64,000 nt of DNA, from NCBI GenBank assembly GCA_016875735.1, contig VGOW01000016.1, positions 1-64,000 of the forward strand, in the 5' to 3' direction. The first letter of the stretch is position 1. Each line of letters opens with the position of its first letter. Shown here piece by piece: positions 62,389 to 64,000 of the stretch. The position numbers were made by a program, and so were the translations under genes. The stretch is from Chloroflexota bacterium (GTDB taxonomy: Bacteria > Chloroflexota > Anaerolineae > Anaerolineales > VGOW01). The notes under the pieces were generated by a model. The model searched no databases. It saw only the letters and a list, made by a program, of their open reading frames with translations, and was not told the DNA's origin.

Positions 62389-63450
62389 ATGCCAGCGCAG
62401 ATTCTCATCGTCGACGACGACCGTGAACTCAGTCGCATGTTGCGAGCCACGCTCGAACTCTTCGACCGCTCGTACAAAATTGTCGAAGTTCCCTCTGCCG
62501 AAGAGGCCATGCTCGAAGCCCGCCGCAGCCCGTTCGATCTGATCATTGCCGACATCCGCCTGCCGGGAATGGACGGGCTGGAGATGACGCGCCGCATTCG
62601 CAAAATCCATCCCAAGATTCAAACCATCATCATCACTGGCGGCTCATCGCCCGAAGTGGAAGCCGAAGCCCAGAATCTCAACACCGATGCCTTCATCGCC
62701 GCCGTGCAGCGCGCGCTGGGCGCCACCAACAAACCCCTGCCCAAGCCGCAGGAGATCATGTCGTATTCGCCCAGCCTCGCCGACCGCCTCACCACCCTTC
62801 GGCGCGACCTCGGATGTTTGGCCGTTTACCTCAGCGACAACGATGGGCGAGTGGTGGCGCGCGCCGGAGATGTGTCGGCCTTCGATGTGGATGGATTGCT
62901 GAGTCACCTCGAAGTCGCTTTCAGCGCCTCGATGAAAGTGTGCGGAATGCTCGGCGGCCTGGTCATGCAAAACATGCACTTCTTCGACGGCGACGAGTAC
63001 GATCTGTACGTGCTCAACGTCGGGCAGGCCTTCATGCTGCTCATGCTCTACACAGGCGACATCGGCTCGCGGCAAATGGGGCAGGTGTCGCGCTACGGGC
63101 GGCAGTGCGCCGACGACATGCTCAACGCGCTCGCCGAAATGCCCTCGCCCCTCGAGCCGACGGCCATTCCGCCGACCATCGAACTCACCAGCCCCGAACT
63201 GCCCGAGCCCATCGTGCTCACCCACTCGCCCGACCTCGAGCCGATCATCGAACCCGAACCGGCGCAGCCGGCTATCGAGATTCGCGCTGAAGTACTCGAT
63301 GCCGCCGCCGGACAATTGGCTCAAGCCGATCTCGACTCGTTCTGGGATGAAGCCCTCACTCAACCCGCAACCGAAGGCGCCACTGGCAACGCCCTCTCTT
63401 TCGAGCAAGCCCTCAAACTCGGCCTCGTGCCCAAAGAAAATCAATCGTAA
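62389..63450 (+). CDS. Response-regulator-like protein with a roadblock-like C-terminal domain
   Basis: 353 residues. The N-terminal receiver domain has the acidic pocket D9-D11, the phosphoacceptor D55 (LIIADIRLPGMDG) and the conserved T83 (IITGG), but the segment with the conserved lysine (xKPF) seems to be missing: AQNLNTDAF runs directly into the last helix. Residues 125-255 look like a roadblock/LC7 or related domain (LGCLAVYLSDNDGRVVARAGDV). A glutamate/proline-rich linker and a short tail (SFEQALKLGLV) follow. Likely a signalling or polarity protein; the partner is unknown. Not co-operonic with neighbours. Confidence 0.72.
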   Translation: MPAQILIVDDDRELSRMLRATLELFDRSYKIVEVPSAEEAMLEARRSPFDLIIADIRLPGMDGLEMTRRIRKIHPKIQTIIITGGSSPEVEAEAQNLNTDAFIAAVQRALGATNKPLPKPQEIMSYSPSLADRLTTLRRDLGCLAVYLSDNDGRVVARAGDVSAFDVDGLLSHLEVAFSASMKVCGMLGGLVMQNMHFFDGDEYDLYVLNVGQAFMLLMLYTGDIGSRQMGQVSRYGRQCADDMLNALAEMPSPLEPTAIPPTIELTSPELPEPIVLTHSPDLEPIIEPEPAQPAIEIRAEVLDAAAGQLAQADLDSFWDEALTQPATEGATGNALSFEQALKLGLVPKENQS

Positions 63451-63476
63451 ACCTACTCAACCCCGCGCCGCTGTGT

Positions 63477-63482
63477 TACAAT
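63477..63482 (+). promoter_or_regulatory. Possible -10 element upstream of the tRNA-Gln fragment
   Basis: TGTTACAAT contains TACAAT about 28 nt before the tRNA-like sequence. No clear -35 exists. Spacing would suit a tRNA promoter. Confidence 0.3.
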
Positions 63483-63509
63483 CCGCGCACGGTGATCGTT
63501 CCGTTACAC

Positions 63510-63547
63510 TGAGCCGTGGTGCAGTGGCAGCACAGAGGACTTTGGAT
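63510..63547 (+). pseudogene. 5' half of a tRNA-Gln(UUG) gene, ending after the anticodon loop
   Basis: The sequence folds as a tRNA up to the anticodon: acceptor strand TGAGCCG with the U1 typical of tRNA-Gln, TG linker, D stem GTGC/GCAC with loop AGTGGCA, A26, anticodon stem GAGGA and loop CTTTGGA with anticodon TTG. The expected 3' stem TCCTC begins with T at 63547 and then changes to unrelated sequence; no T-arm or matching acceptor end follows in the window. The break lies where integrases of one class recombine. It could also be a chance fragment left by rearrangement. Confidence 0.72.
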
Positions 63548-63606
63548 TACCGCTCCTCGCTGACTCCGCCGATTCTTTCAATTTTTCGCCGTGAAACTGG
63601 CATTTC

Positions 63607-64000
63607 ATGGCGGCGCAAACTCAAATAGCACAGGGGACTCTTGCCGTCATCACGCCGACTCTTCGGCGTTGGGTTGACGGCTTTATCATTTCACGGCGGG
63701 CAGGCGGACTCGCTACCAGCACGATTACCTTTTACCGCAAGCGGCTTGCCCACTTCACCGACTACTGCGAAGGGCGGGGCGCGGCGGAAGTCGAAGCCAT
63801 TGACCCGACGCTCATACGCGAATACTTGCTTGCGCTCGGTGAGGCCGGGCACAATGCGGGCGGCGTGCATGGATTCTTTCGCATCATCCGCGCTTTATTT
63901 CTGTGGTACGAAACTGAGGCCGCGCCCGAAGGTTGGCGCAATCCGATCCGCAAGGTGGCCGCGCCCAAAGTGCCCGAAAAGATTTTGCCGCCCGTTGAAA
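63607..64000 (+). CDS. Tyrosine recombinase/integrase, N-terminal part (cut by window edge)
   Basis: 131 residues are visible, open to the right edge. They match the SAM-like core-binding domain of XerC/D-type and phage integrases: WVDGFIISRRAGGLATSTITFYRKRLAHFTDYC, then IREYLLALGEAGHNAGGVHGFFRIIRALFLWY and NPIRKVAAPKVPEKILP, which leads to the catalytic domain. The catalytic R-H-R-Y residues lie outside the window. The ATG at 63607 is the first start after an in-frame stop; no clear ribosome binding site. It sits 60 nt behind the broken tRNA-Gln gene, as expected for an integrase at an attachment site. Confidence 0.85.
   Translation, partial: MAAQTQIAQGTLAVITPTLRRWVDGFIISRRAGGLATSTITFYRKRLAHFTDYCEGRGAAEVEAIDPTLIREYLLALGEAGHNAGGVHGFFRIIRALFLWYETEAAPEGWRNPIRKVAAPKVPEKILPPVE

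Noticed and set aside
63510-63600. Complete tRNA gene at the right end
   Set aside because: The anticodon stem has no 3' partner, and no T-arm (GGTTCGAATCC type) or acceptor end follows before the integrase gene.

Overview
The window reads as a chromosomal segment of a GC-rich bacterium, most likely a Chloroflexota member (Anaerolineae-like). This is an inference. It rests on substrate-binding lipoproteins with a valine/glutamate-rich linker after the lipobox, a T/P-rich anchored protein, many GT39-like membrane enzymes and M42 peptidases in tandem. No rRNA gene or complete tRNA is present.

Layout. Positions 2-1667 hold the tRNA t6A/ribosome modification genes tsaE (cut by the left edge), tsaB and rimI. 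An epimerase overlaps rimI by 4 nt, and a type-4 uracil-DNA glycosylase follows. From about 3.4 to 37 kb a long + strand cluster builds a surface polysaccharide or glycoprotein glycan. It contains four SDR epimerases counting the one beside rimI, two UDP-sugar 6-dehydrogenases, at least eight GT4-type glycosyltransferases, a polytopic GT2, a Wzx-like flippase, a methyltransferase, six GT39/PMT-like membrane proteins and three AsnB-type amidotransferases, each next to a glycosyltransferase. From 37.1 to 40.9 kb two membrane genes lie on the - strand: a YfhO-like gene with a frameshift and a cellulose-synthase-like GT2. A GAF/adenylate cyclase gene (-) is divergent from a T/P-rich membrane protein followed by three M42 aminopeptidase paralogues (+), which end at a strong terminator. 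maeB and a second glycan operon (49.5-54.9 kb, - strand) follow. That operon encodes a dTDP-rhamnose-4-epimerase-like enzyme, a four-helix-bundle protein, an HddA-like heptose kinase, a degenerate polyprenyl-phosphate glycosyl-1-phosphate transferase, GmhA and a DPG-synthase-like GT2. A small lipoprotein gene is divergent from a complete Dpp/Opp-type ABC operon (55.7-62.3 kb). A response-regulator-like gene and, at the right edge, a tyrosine recombinase directly behind half of a tRNA-Gln gene close the window.

How it works together. The dehydrogenases supply uronic-acid sugars and the AsnB homologues could amidate them. GT4 enzymes would extend a lipid-linked chain, the flippase would export it, and the GT2/GT39 proteins would use polyprenyl-phosphate sugars outside the membrane. 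GmhA and HddA point to a GDP-heptose branch.

Most unusual observations: (1) nearly every non-overlapping gene junction inside operons is filled by a self-complementary, tandemly built spacer that starts at or inside the upstream stop codon and ends at the downstream start codon; (2) the ABC substrate-binding protein has its two lobes in swapped (circularly permuted) order; (3) the glycosyl-1-phosphate transferase has Asn-His where the family has its catalytic Asp-Glu; (4) a tRNA-Gln half ends just past its anticodon loop beside an integrase gene; (5) a good promoter is followed within about 50 nt by an intrinsic terminator ahead of the main glycan genes.
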